In this document: positions 56,415 to 64,000 of the stretch, one piece after another
Layout of the letters: every line of letters begins with the position of its first letter
Numbering within the stretch: the stretch's first letter is position 1
Assembly (NCBI GenBank): GCA_029261855.1
Contig: JAJDAN010000032.1
Location: forward strand, 124,001 to 188,000
Reading direction: 5' to 3'
DNA: 64,000 nt
Source of the DNA: Deltaproteobacteria bacterium
GTDB taxonomy: Bacteria; Myxococcota_A; UBA9160; UBA4427
Position numbers and translations under genes: made by a program
Notes under the pieces: generated by a model
Told to the model about the DNA's origin: nothing
Seen by the model: only the letters and a program-made list of their open reading frames with translations
The model's database searches: none

Positions 56415-58828
56415 AGGAACGCGTCCGGTGTTTCGCGCGGCTGTCGCCAGCGCGGGAAGGCACCCAGGCTCATGTCGAAGAGCGAGCCCTGGAAGACGAG
56501 ATCGAAGGGCAGGATCGAATCGCGTCCGCGCACCATGCCGTACTGTTCGCGCAGGCTCTCGTACACGTAGTCGGACTCGGCGGACGCGCGCATGTCGGGA
56601 TCGTTCACGAGACCGAGTCGCGCGCGTTCGAGGTAGGCGTCGCGGAAGGCATCGGGCTGCACGGCGTCGAGCTCGTCGATCTGGTCGTTCATCAGCACCG
56701 TCTCGTCGAGGAGGGCCACGGTGTGGGACAGCCGCTCGGCGTCGATGCGTTCGCGCACCGTGAAGGGCGGGTCGTCCTTGTCGCCGCTCTCGGGCACCAG
56801 CGCGATCTCGATGACGCGTCCGCCCAGCAGGGTGACGCCCATGGGGTGGAGTTCGCCGTTGCGGAGATCGTCGTCGAGCAGGGTCGGGTTCAGGGCCAGC
56901 CCGCGAGGGCCTGCGACGTGGGGGTTCTCTTTGAAGAACGAACGCGTCACCCGGATGCGCTGGGGCGCGAGCATCTCGAGCTCCTGGCGCAGCCGGAAGC
57001 CCGCCGTCTCGCCGGCGTCCGAGTCGGGGTACTCGCGGACGACGCCGCGCAGGATCGATCCCCGCCAGTCGCGGCGTGCTGCCCGGTCCGCTGCCGCCAG
57101 CTGCTGGCTCGCGGCCTTCTCGCTGAGAGCGATGCGCTCGGTGGGGTCGGTTTCGGGCTGCAGGTCGTAGAGGCTCATGGCCCCGACCCAGTTGTCGCGA
57201 TCGACTTCATACTCGTACAGCCACTTCGCGACCTCGCGGGTGTGCTGGCCTTCTCCGGACTGCTTGAGGTAGCGATAGCCGGCCGTGGCCGCGGGCCGCT
57301 TGAAGTCGGTGCCCTTGGGCTCCCAGGCGCCGAAGACGAGCCGCAGGGGCGCGGTCAGCAGGGCCTGGGCGACGTTCGGTAGCTCGACGAGGTACGACAT
57401 GCCGAGGGGCAGGTCGTAGCGGTTGCCGAAGCTCATGCCGCCGAAGAGGCGGAACCTGATCTCCTTCTGGGTGGCGCGGTGCTTCTGGCGCTCGAAGTTG
57501 CCATACGTGTTCTGCCACGGGTCTTGCAGCAGCGAGCGCGCGTGGCGGGCCATGTTCGACTGGGTGTTCTCTTCGTGGGCCAGCGCCTGCAGCTTCTTCC
57601 AGCTTTCGATCTCGAAGCCCAGGTCGTATTGGGCGAGTGCCAGCACGTAGGCGGCTTCGTCGGCGAGCTCGCCTTCGGGGTCCGCCTCCTGGAGCAGCCG
57701 CAGCTCGTCGATCACGCGATAGAGACGCTCGGTTTCGATGGCGTCCCGCTCGGTGTCTGCCGGGTTCTCGTCGAAGCGCGCGGAGGTGCGCTTCGAAGAC
57801 GCCAGCAGTGCCTCGAGCAGACCGCGCAGGGGAAGCTGGTCGCCGCGCAGGGCCAGGGCTTCGAGGGCTTCCGGCTCGAGGTCGTCCGGTGTGCCCGGAC
57901 TGGCCGTATCGGATCGCGTCAACAGCTCGTCGTGGTGCCGACGACGGTCTTGGGCGATGGACGCCGCGACCACCGCATCGGAATCGCCGGGCAGGACGAG
58001 CAACGCGCGGTCCGCCTCCATCTCGGCCAGCCAGTACTTGCCCGCCGACAGGGCGTCCCACGACTTCTCGACGTAGTGCTTGGCCTGCATCTCGTCGAGA
58101 TCTTCCTGGGCGTCGTCCACCTTCTCCCGCACGGCGGGCGCGTCCGATGCGTCGGGGTACTCGGCGAGGTACTGCTTGCGGTGCGCCAGGGCCTGTCGTT
58201 CCTGCAGGCTGATCTCCGGCTGCGAGTACATGCTGGCCGCGTAGTGGGTCAGGCTACTCGCGAGCCGGAAGGGCGCGATGGCCACGCCCCACATCAGCGA
58301 GCCGCCCACGGGCTCGGCCACCGTGTTGAAGGTCGTCGCGAACAGGCTCTCGTAGTAGTCCCAGGTGCGTTCGCTCGCGAGCTTCAGCGGGTCGTCGTTG
58401 ACCGCCTGCTGGAGTCGCGCCTTCAGGGCCGGGTCCGGATGGAGCGACCAGCTGTCCAGCAGCTCCTTCGATGCCTCGCGGTAGGCGACGGGGTCATCGA
58501 GGGTCGAGTTCTTGAGGTCGATGCAGAGGGGCACCAGCCCCTTCATCTCGGGACGGTGCTCCTGCTTGGCGCGCTCGATCGCCTCGTCGTCGTGCAGGGT
58601 TTCGACGCGCGCGAGGGAGGCGTCCATCTGCGCTTGGTCCCCGGCCAGCGCCGCCGCGGCGAGGGCCGTGACCGCGCGGTCGAGCTCCGAAGGCGGCATG
58701 GGCTCGCGCAGGGCCATGGGCGCCAGCAGCTCGAAGCCCGAGGTCGGTGTCGTCGTCTTGCAGCCGGACGTCACCAGCAGCAGGGCGAGGACCGCGATCC
58801 GCGTCGCGCTACTGCGAGAAACGTTCAC
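56405..58828 (-). CDS. large lipoprotein of unknown function
   Basis: 807-aa ORF, lipobox RIAVLALLLVTSGCKTTT. Confidence 0.75.
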   Translation of the reverse strand: MNVSRSSATRIAVLALLLVTSGCKTTTPTSGFELLAPMALREPMPPSELDRAVTALAAAALAGDQAQMDASLARVETLHDDEAIERAKQEHRPEMKGLVPLCIDLKNSTLDDPVAYREASKELLDSWSLHPDPALKARLQQAVNDDPLKLASERTWDYYESLFATTFNTVAEPVGGSLMWGVAIAPFRLASSLTHYAASMYSQPEISLQERQALAHRKQYLAEYPDASDAPAVREKVDDAQEDLDEMQAKHYVEKSWDALSAGKYWLAEMEADRALLVLPGDSDAVVAASIAQDRRRHHDELLTRSDTASPGTPDDLEPEALEALALRGDQLPLRGLLEALLASSKRTSARFDENPADTERDAIETERLYRVIDELRLLQEADPEGELADEAAYVLALAQYDLGFEIESWKKLQALAHEENTQSNMARHARSLLQDPWQNTYGNFERQKHRATQKEIRFRLFGGMSFGNRYDLPLGMSYLVELPNVAQALLTAPLRLVFGAWEPKGTDFKRPAATAGYRYLKQSGEGQHTREVAKWLYEYEVDRDNWVGAMSLYDLQPETDPTERIALSEKAASQQLAAADRAARRDWRGSILRGVVREYPDSDAGETAGFRLRQELEMLAPQRIRVTRSFFKENPHVAGPRGLALNPTLLDDDLRNGELHPMGVTLLGGRVIEIALVPESGDKDDPPFTVRERIDAERLSHTVALLDETVLMNDQIDELDAVQPDAFRDAYLERARLGLVNDPDMRASAESDYVYESLREQYGMVRGRDSILPFDLVFQGSLFDMSLGAFPRWRQPRETPDAFLYR

Positions 58829-59765
58829 TGTCTACCTGCAGGGTGAATGCGAGGAATGCCTCGAGACGACGGGACGCCTCGAGTTTCTCGGGGGTCCCGT
58901 CCTGGTGGGCGACCGCTTCGTAGAGGTGGGTCGCGCCGTCGACGAGCTCGCGGAAGAGCGGCGGGTCGAAGTCGAGAGTCGCCGGGGGTCTGGCGACGAC
59001 GTACTCCCGCGCCAGGTCTGCGTACAGGTTGGCGGCCTCGATCATGTGCCGGCGTTCGAGCTTGCTCGGTCCGTGCCGTGCGATGACCCGCTGCCATTCG
59101 CCGACTGCGCGCAGATTGCCGTCGGGGATGATCCGGCGCATGTCGCTGAAGTAGCGGGCGCGGGTCAGGTCGGCGCGTTCGATCTCTTCGCGCAGGATCG
59201 CCGGGTAGGGGGCCGGAAGATCCTTGCGCAGCAGGGTCGTCAGCAGCGAGATGCGCTCGTCGAGGCCGGCGACGACCGCCTCTTCGTCGAGGGGCACGGC
59301 CGAGTCGGCACCCATCGGGTCGGAAAGCTGGAGCCCGATGCGCACGGCGGCGGCGATGGCGGCATTGACGCGCGCACCCTGCTCGGCGTCCTCGCGCAGG
59401 GTGCCATTGAGGCGCGCCTTGTCGAAGTGCTGTGCGGCGAGGTCGTAGGCGCGCAGGCGTTCGAGGGCGCGCGCCTTCGTGAAGTGGAGGACTTCCACCA
59501 GGTGGCCGGCCTGCAGGGCGCCGGCGTGCAGCTTTTCGAGGTTCTCGAGTCGCAGGAGCGACGCCCGGTAGACGTTGCGCCCCGTGTAGTCGCGTCCGGG
59601 CGGGAAGCGGTAGGTGTCGTCGGGCACATGGCGCCGCAGCACCGCCACTACCTCGATGACGCTCTCCGTCGGCGCGTAGGTGGCTTCCTTCTGCTTTTCC
59701 TGGAGCGACTGGCAGCCCGCGAGGAACGCGAGAACCAGCACACCAGCGACCGCGCGAGCGGTCAC
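58809..59765 (-). CDS. lipoprotein of unknown function
   Basis: VTARAVAGVLVLAFLAGCQSLQEKQKEATYAPTESVIEVVAVLRRHVPDD; GTG start at 59765 overlaps LeuA-like stop. Confidence 0.75.
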   Translation of the reverse strand: MTARAVAGVLVLAFLAGCQSLQEKQKEATYAPTESVIEVVAVLRRHVPDDTYRFPPGRDYTGRNVYRASLLRLENLEKLHAGALQAGHLVEVLHFTKARALERLRAYDLAAQHFDKARLNGTLREDAEQGARVNAAIAAAVRIGLQLSDPMGADSAVPLDEEAVVAGLDERISLLTTLLRKDLPAPYPAILREEIERADLTRARYFSDMRRIIPDGNLRAVGEWQRVIARHGPSKLERRHMIEAANLYADLAREYVVARPPATLDFDPPLFRELVDGATHLYEAVAHQDGTPEKLEASRRLEAFLAFTLQVDSERFSQ

Positions 59766-61438
59766 TTCTTCGAGCCTCGCCGGGTCGTGCTCTTCAGTGT
59801 CTGTTTGGCCGTCTGTTTCGGCGCCTGTTTGGACGCCTTCTTGCGGCCGCCCACCTTGCGTTTGGCCGGGGCCGCGCTGCGCGGCAAGACGGCGTTGAGC
59901 ATCTTCTCGGTCGCGATCACCGCGGCCGCGAGCTGGTCCGAATCGACGCCCAGGGTCGAGAAGGTTTCCTGGCTCTTCTTGCCCGCTGCGTCCACGCGGT
60001 CTCGGCGCCAGGCGATGACCGTTTCGACCAGCGCGCCCGTGCGCCCGCCCGGCGGGATACGCGACCGGAAGTCGTCCAGTCGAGGGACCTCGAGGTCGAA
60101 GGGCTTGGCGGCCTTGCGGACGGCGTTCATCAGCGAGTCGTAGCCGCCGTCGCCCTCGGCCTCCGCCTTCTCGACGCGGCCCTGATAGGTGAGGGTGACC
60201 TCGCCGCGGGGCCGCTCGTCGCTCGAGACGAAGACCCGCCACTGCGCGATCCGCACCAGCTGTTCGGCGGGGGTCTTCAGCACGTCGGTGATGATGAAGG
60301 GAAGGTCTTCGGCGGAGATGTTGTGCTTCTTGTCGCCGAGCTCGATCACGCGCTTCAGGACGAGGTCGCGATCGGCGTCCGAAAGGTCGATGCCCAGGGC
60401 ATCGAGGTTGTGGTCGAGGGACGCCTTGCCGGACAGCTTGCCGAGGGCGTAGCGACGGGTTCGCCCGAAGCGGGTCGGCAGCAGCCGGCTCGCGTAGAGG
60501 TCTCCCTTGGCGTCACCGTCCGCGTGGATCCCCGCGGTCTGGGTGAAGACGTCGCGCCCGACGATGGGCGCGTTCGCCGAGATGTCCTTGCCGCTGAAGC
60601 TCTCGACCATGCGCGAGACGGTGAAGAGCCGCGCTTCCTGGATGCCGGTGCGGTAGGGGGTGTGGTCGTGCACCGCCGCGACGACTTCGGCCAGGCAGGT
60701 GTTGCCGGCGCGTTCGCCCATGCCGTTGACGCTGGTGTGGATGCCGCGCGCGCCCGCGCGCACGGCGGCGAGGCAGTTCGCCGCGGCGAGGCTGTAGTCG
60801 TTGTGACCGTGGAACTCGAAGTCGACCGCCGGCCAGGTCTGGGTCATCAGCCCGACGTAGCGCGTGACTCCTTCGGGATCGAGGATGCCGAGGGTGTCGG
60901 GCAGGTAGATGCGCGCGACGCGCAGCTCGCGCAGCATCTCGACCATGGCGAACACGTAGTCGAACGACTCGCGTACGCCCGTCGACCAGTCTTCGAGGTA
61001 GACGTTCACGGTCAGACGCTTGCGGCGCGCGTAGCGGATCGTCTCTTCGACGCGGGCCCGGTGCTGGGCGGGCGTCATGCCGAGCTGTCCGACGCAGTGC
61101 TTCTCCGACCCCTTGGTCAGGAGGTTCATGACCTTGCCGCCGACGCCGCTGATCCAGTCGACGGACAGGTTGCCGTCGCTGTAGCCGAGCATTTCGATGC
61201 GTTGCAGCACCCGGGCCTTGCGGGCCCAGGCGGTGATGGAAGCGGCGGCTTCGGACTCGCCATCCGAGACGCGAGTCGACGCGATCTCGATGCGGTCGAC
61301 CTCGACGTCGTTCAGCAGCAGGCGGGCCAGCTGCAGCTTTTCGCCGGGCGTGTAGGAGACGTTCGGGGTCTGCTCGCCGTCCCGGAGGGTGGTGTCCATG
61401 ACGGCGATCGGGTGGGTGTCTCGGTCGGACTGGCTCAT
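59762..61438 (-). CDS. leuA: 2-isopropylmalate synthase-family enzyme with Lys/Ala/Gln-rich C-terminal tail
   Basis: VMDTTLRDGEQTPNVSYTPGEKLQLARLLLNDVEVDRIEIASTRVSDGE; FHGHNDYSLAAANCLAAVRAGARGIHTSVNGMGERAGNTCLAEVV; tail AKRKVGGRKKASKQAPKQTAKQTLKSTTRRGSKK. Substrate specificity (isopropylmalate vs citramalate/homocitrate) not determined. Confidence 0.85.
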   Translation of the reverse strand: MSQSDRDTHPIAVMDTTLRDGEQTPNVSYTPGEKLQLARLLLNDVEVDRIEIASTRVSDGESEAAASITAWARKARVLQRIEMLGYSDGNLSVDWISGVGGKVMNLLTKGSEKHCVGQLGMTPAQHRARVEETIRYARRKRLTVNVYLEDWSTGVRESFDYVFAMVEMLRELRVARIYLPDTLGILDPEGVTRYVGLMTQTWPAVDFEFHGHNDYSLAAANCLAAVRAGARGIHTSVNGMGERAGNTCLAEVVAAVHDHTPYRTGIQEARLFTVSRMVESFSGKDISANAPIVGRDVFTQTAGIHADGDAKGDLYASRLLPTRFGRTRRYALGKLSGKASLDHNLDALGIDLSDADRDLVLKRVIELGDKKHNISAEDLPFIITDVLKTPAEQLVRIAQWRVFVSSDERPRGEVTLTYQGRVEKAEAEGDGGYDSLMNAVRKAAKPFDLEVPRLDDFRSRIPPGGRTGALVETVIAWRRDRVDAAGKKSQETFSTLGVDSDQLAAAVIATEKMLNAVLPRSAAPAKRKVGGRKKASKQAPKQTAKQTLKSTTRRGSKK

Positions 61439-61710
61439 CGGTATCGTTCTCCGCGTTCGGGGATTCGGGTGATTCCCTGCGGAGCTCGGCCTGGACTCTG
61501 CCCTGGACTCTGACCGGGAAGAGGGGGGTTCACGTTCCGAAGCACCGAAGACCACAGGGTAGGACTCCCGCGGCCTCGGTCCCGTTCGCGCGCGCTAGAC
61601 GCCGTGGGATCCGAGCCGCGGGCTCGTAATCCAGATCGAAAGGCGCTGGCGCTCGGCGAGACGGGACATGGCCGCCGAGGGTAACGGAAGATTCGGGCGC
61701 TCACCGGCCC

Positions 61711-61725
61711 TAAACTCCGGCCATG
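61711..61725 (+). promoter_or_regulatory. candidate -10 TAAACT exactly 6 nt from RluA-family ATG (leaderless-type)
   Basis: ccTAAACT-ccggcc-ATG; no Shine-Dalgarno. Confidence 0.4.
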
Positions 61726-62694
61726 ACCAGCGAGGACAGCCCGCTCCCGGAGGCCGAAACCACCCCCGCCGCCGCCGATTCCATCGCCCACTCGATCGCC
61801 CTGGGGGGCCAGGAAGCCGGTTCCCGCTTGGATCGCTTCCTCGTCGACGCCCTGGGCGTGTCCCGTTCCCAGGCCCGGGCGCTGCTGGCGAGCGGCGCCG
61901 TATCCCTCGATGGCCGGGCCCTGGGCTACGGCGACAAGGGCCTGTCCCTGCCCGCCAGCGGGACCCTCGCCGTCGAGCCGTTCCGGCGGCCCGCCGACCA
62001 ACGCGCGCAACCGGCCGAAGACGTGAAGGTCCTGGCGGAGGGACCGGGCTGGCTGGCCGTCGACAAGCCGGCGGGTATGCCCGTCCACCCCCTTGCCGAA
62101 GACGAGACCGGTAGCGTGCTGAACGCCCTGATCGCGAGCCATCCCGAGATCCACGGGGTCGGAGAGGGCGGACTTCGCAGCGGGGTCCTGCATCGTCTCG
62201 ACGTGGACACGAGTGGTGCATTGCTATTCGCCACCGAAGAGTCGACCTGGCAGCGGTTGCGGGCCGCCTTCCGCGAGCACCGCGTCGAGAAGGTCTACCG
62301 TGCGATCGTCGCCGGCGCCTTCCCGGAAGAGCAGGCCGGGCCCATGTCGTTCGAGCTGGCGGTGGCCCGGCATCGTCCGGCTCTCGTGCGCGTCGTGGAC
62401 GAAAGCTGGTCGAAGCCCGGCCGTTCGTATCCCGTGCGTCAGCACGTGACCGTGCGCGAGCGCTTCGCCGCGACCACCTTGCTGGAGGTCCGGATCGAGA
62501 CGGGCTTCCTGCATCAGATCCGCGCCACCCTCGCCCATCTCGGCCATCCGGTGCTGGGCGACGCCCTCTACGGCGGAGGCGATTCCCTGGCGCGGGGTGC
62601 CCGGCGCCAGATGCTGCACGCGGCGCAGGTCCGCTTCGAGGAGGTCGCCGCGGACAGTCCGGACCCGGCCGACTTCGCGGAGGCGCTTGGCTAG
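61723..62694 (+). CDS. RluA-family pseudouridine synthase (second paralogue in window)
   Basis: S4-like SRLDRFLVDALGVSRSQARALLASGAVSLDG; GVLHRLDVDTSGALLFATEE; RIETGFLHQIRATLAHLGHPVLGDALYGG. Confidence 0.92.
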   Translation: MTSEDSPLPEAETTPAAADSIAHSIALGGQEAGSRLDRFLVDALGVSRSQARALLASGAVSLDGRALGYGDKGLSLPASGTLAVEPFRRPADQRAQPAEDVKVLAEGPGWLAVDKPAGMPVHPLAEDETGSVLNALIASHPEIHGVGEGGLRSGVLHRLDVDTSGALLFATEESTWQRLRAAFREHRVEKVYRAIVAGAFPEEQAGPMSFELAVARHRPALVRVVDESWSKPGRSYPVRQHVTVRERFAATTLLEVRIETGFLHQIRATLAHLGHPVLGDALYGGGDSLARGARRQMLHAAQVRFEEVAADSPDPADFAEALG

Positions 62695-62727
62695 AGTGCT
62701 CGACCTGTCGCGCGGGGAGCAGATGGC

Positions 62728-63273
62728 TTGAGCGTCGTGAAGGTGCTGGTGGTGGTCGCGTCCCAGACCGGGCGCACCGCGCGCATGGCGGAAGCCGTGG
62801 CGGAGGGCGCGCGCGAGGCCGGCGCCGAAGCCGTCGTCCTGCGCGCCGAGGACGCGGACCCTTCGGAACTCGAGACGGCCGACGCCGTGGTACTCGGGTC
62901 CGGTGTCCACATGGGGGGCATGGAGTCGTCCATGCGCGCGTTCTTCGAACGGGCGGCCCCGCTCTGGATGCAGGGCCGACTCGTGGGAAAGCTGGGCGCG
63001 GCGTTCGTTTCGGCGGGAGCGGGCGCGCGGGGTGGTGCCGAGCTGGCGCTGCTCGGGCTGCTCGCGAACCTGGCCGAACACGGCATGCTGCTCGTGCCCA
63101 TGCACAACCGGATGGAAGGCTTCGCGAGCGCCGGCTGCCACTGGGGGCCGGTGGCGTGGACGAACCCCCGGTCCGGCAAGGCGGGGCCGACGGAAGACCA
63201 CCTTGCCGCGTGCCGCGCCCACGGCGGCTGGGTCGCCGAGCAGGCGGCCCGGATGGGAGCACCTGCGGCCTAG
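62728..63273 (+). CDS. flavodoxin/WrbA-like NAD(P)H:quinone oxidoreductase-family protein
   Basis: VKVLVVVASQTGRTARMAEAVAEGAREAGAEAVVLRAEDADPSELETADAVVLGSGVHMGGMESSMRAFFERAAPLWMQGRLVGKLGAAFVSAG. Confidence 0.85.
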   Translation: MSVVKVLVVVASQTGRTARMAEAVAEGAREAGAEAVVLRAEDADPSELETADAVVLGSGVHMGGMESSMRAFFERAAPLWMQGRLVGKLGAAFVSAGAGARGGAELALLGLLANLAEHGMLLVPMHNRMEGFASAGCHWGPVAWTNPRSGKAGPTEDHLAACRAHGGWVAEQAARMGAPAA

Positions 63274-63302
63274 CTGCGCCTGCGGCATCCAACCCGGCAG
63301 AC

Positions 63303-63914
63303 ATGGGCCAGTCGACGTCATCGGTCTCGTTGCTCGCAGAGGTTCGCGCCTGCCGCATCTGCGCCGCCGACCTGCCGGTCCCGCCGAGACCGGTGCTGCA
63401 GTTCCACCCGGATGCGCCCATCCTGATCGCGAGCCAGGCGCCCGGGCGCATCGTGCACGAGACCGGCATCCCCTTCAACGATCGCAGCGGGGACCGGCTT
63501 CGGTCCTGGTTGGGGGTCGACCGCGACCGCTTCTACGACGAGCGCTGCTTTGCCATCGTACCCATGGGCTTCTGCTTCCCCGGTACTGGCAAGGGCGGCG
63601 ACCTGCCACCGCGGCCCGAGTGCGCCGAGGCGTGGCGGGCCCGGCTCATGGACGAGCTGCGTTCGCCGCAGCTCGTCCTGGCCGTGGGTCGCTATGCGAT
63701 CGACTGGCACCTGCGCGAGCAGTCGCCCCGCAAGCGCAGCCTGAGCGAGATCGTGAAGGACTGGCGGGCGTGTCCGCCAGGTGTCCTGCCCACCCCCCAC
63801 CCGAGTCCTCGCAACACCAACTGGCTGAAGCAGAACGCCTGGTTCGAGAGAGAGCTGGTGCCCGAGCTGCGCGCCCGGGTTTCGCGCCTCCTGGGCCCCC
63901 GGCCCCGGGACTGA
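63303..63914 (+). CDS. uracil-DNA glycosylase family protein
   Basis: VRACRICAADLPVPPRPVLQFHPDAPILIASQAPGRIVHETGIPFNDRSGDRLRSWLG...LPTPHPSPRNTNWLKQNAWFE. Confidence 0.85.
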   Translation: MGQSTSSVSLLAEVRACRICAADLPVPPRPVLQFHPDAPILIASQAPGRIVHETGIPFNDRSGDRLRSWLGVDRDRFYDERCFAIVPMGFCFPGTGKGGDLPPRPECAEAWRARLMDELRSPQLVLAVGRYAIDWHLREQSPRKRSLSEIVKDWRACPPGVLPTPHPSPRNTNWLKQNAWFERELVPELRARVSRLLGPRPRD

Positions 63915-63943
63915 AGGACTGAAGGACTGAGGGACCGGCCGGC

Positions 63944-64000
63944 TCAGGCCGGAAGGGTCCGTCTGCGGGCCAGCACGATGGGCGGCGTCGCGAACAGGAA
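63944..64000 (-). CDS. C-terminal end of a minus-strand CDS (partial, identity unknown)
   Basis: Open minus frame ...FLFATPPIVLARRRTLPA* running off the window edge. Confidence 0.35.
   Translation of the reverse strand, partial: FLFATPPIVLARRRTLPA

Noticed and set aside
61595-63478. 627-aa minus-strand ORF
   Set aside because: Antisense to the RluA-family and flavodoxin genes; only its last 24 codons were kept, as a separate leader-ORF hypothesis.

Overview
GC-rich, gene-dense bacterial window (about 60 CDS, 1 tRNA), mostly conserved housekeeping and metabolic genes. The gene content and order look deltaproteobacterial-grade (Desulfobacterota/Myxococcota/Binatota-like); that placement is an inference. 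Main blocks: (i) M23 peptidase, YjjX-type NTPase, plant-type glutamate-cysteine ligase, and a signalling stretch (YkvA, REC-PAS regulator, membrane protein, trxB, PAS-HisKA-REC protein lacking HATPase_c); (ii) hydrolase/VOC cassette, secreted GDSGG protease, comF; (iii) minus-strand operon rng-rplU-rpmA-obgE-proB-nadD-rsfS-gpmI; (iv) selA, HNH, MinD-like ATPase, HPD-less J-domain/RodZ-type HTH fusion, RluD, YfiH; (v) rho-prfA-prmC-hisDBHAF followed by rpsU-dnaG-rpoD; (vi) zinc-ribbon + SPFH/GYF_2 pair, FAD oxidoreductase, tRNA(CAU), sulfotransferase, LLM flavin enzyme, MFS; (vii) TPR-metallopeptidase, glcDEF, DUF4105, two unknown lipoproteins coupled to a LeuA-like enzyme with a Lys-rich tail; (viii) RluA-family synthase, flavodoxin, UDG-family protein. 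I saw no CRISPR array, transposase, prophage or obvious defence island. The points most worth a second look are small: recurring TANNNT-N6-ATG (leaderless-looking) starts, a three-arm alternative hairpin in the comF/ferritin-like intergenic region, a 33-bp palindrome between convergent genes, hairpins over the rng start, a C-rich/G-poor rho leader, and the two degenerate-domain fusion proteins. I do not see convincing evidence for a wholly new multi-gene system. All calls come from reading the sequence and supplied translations; no searches were run.
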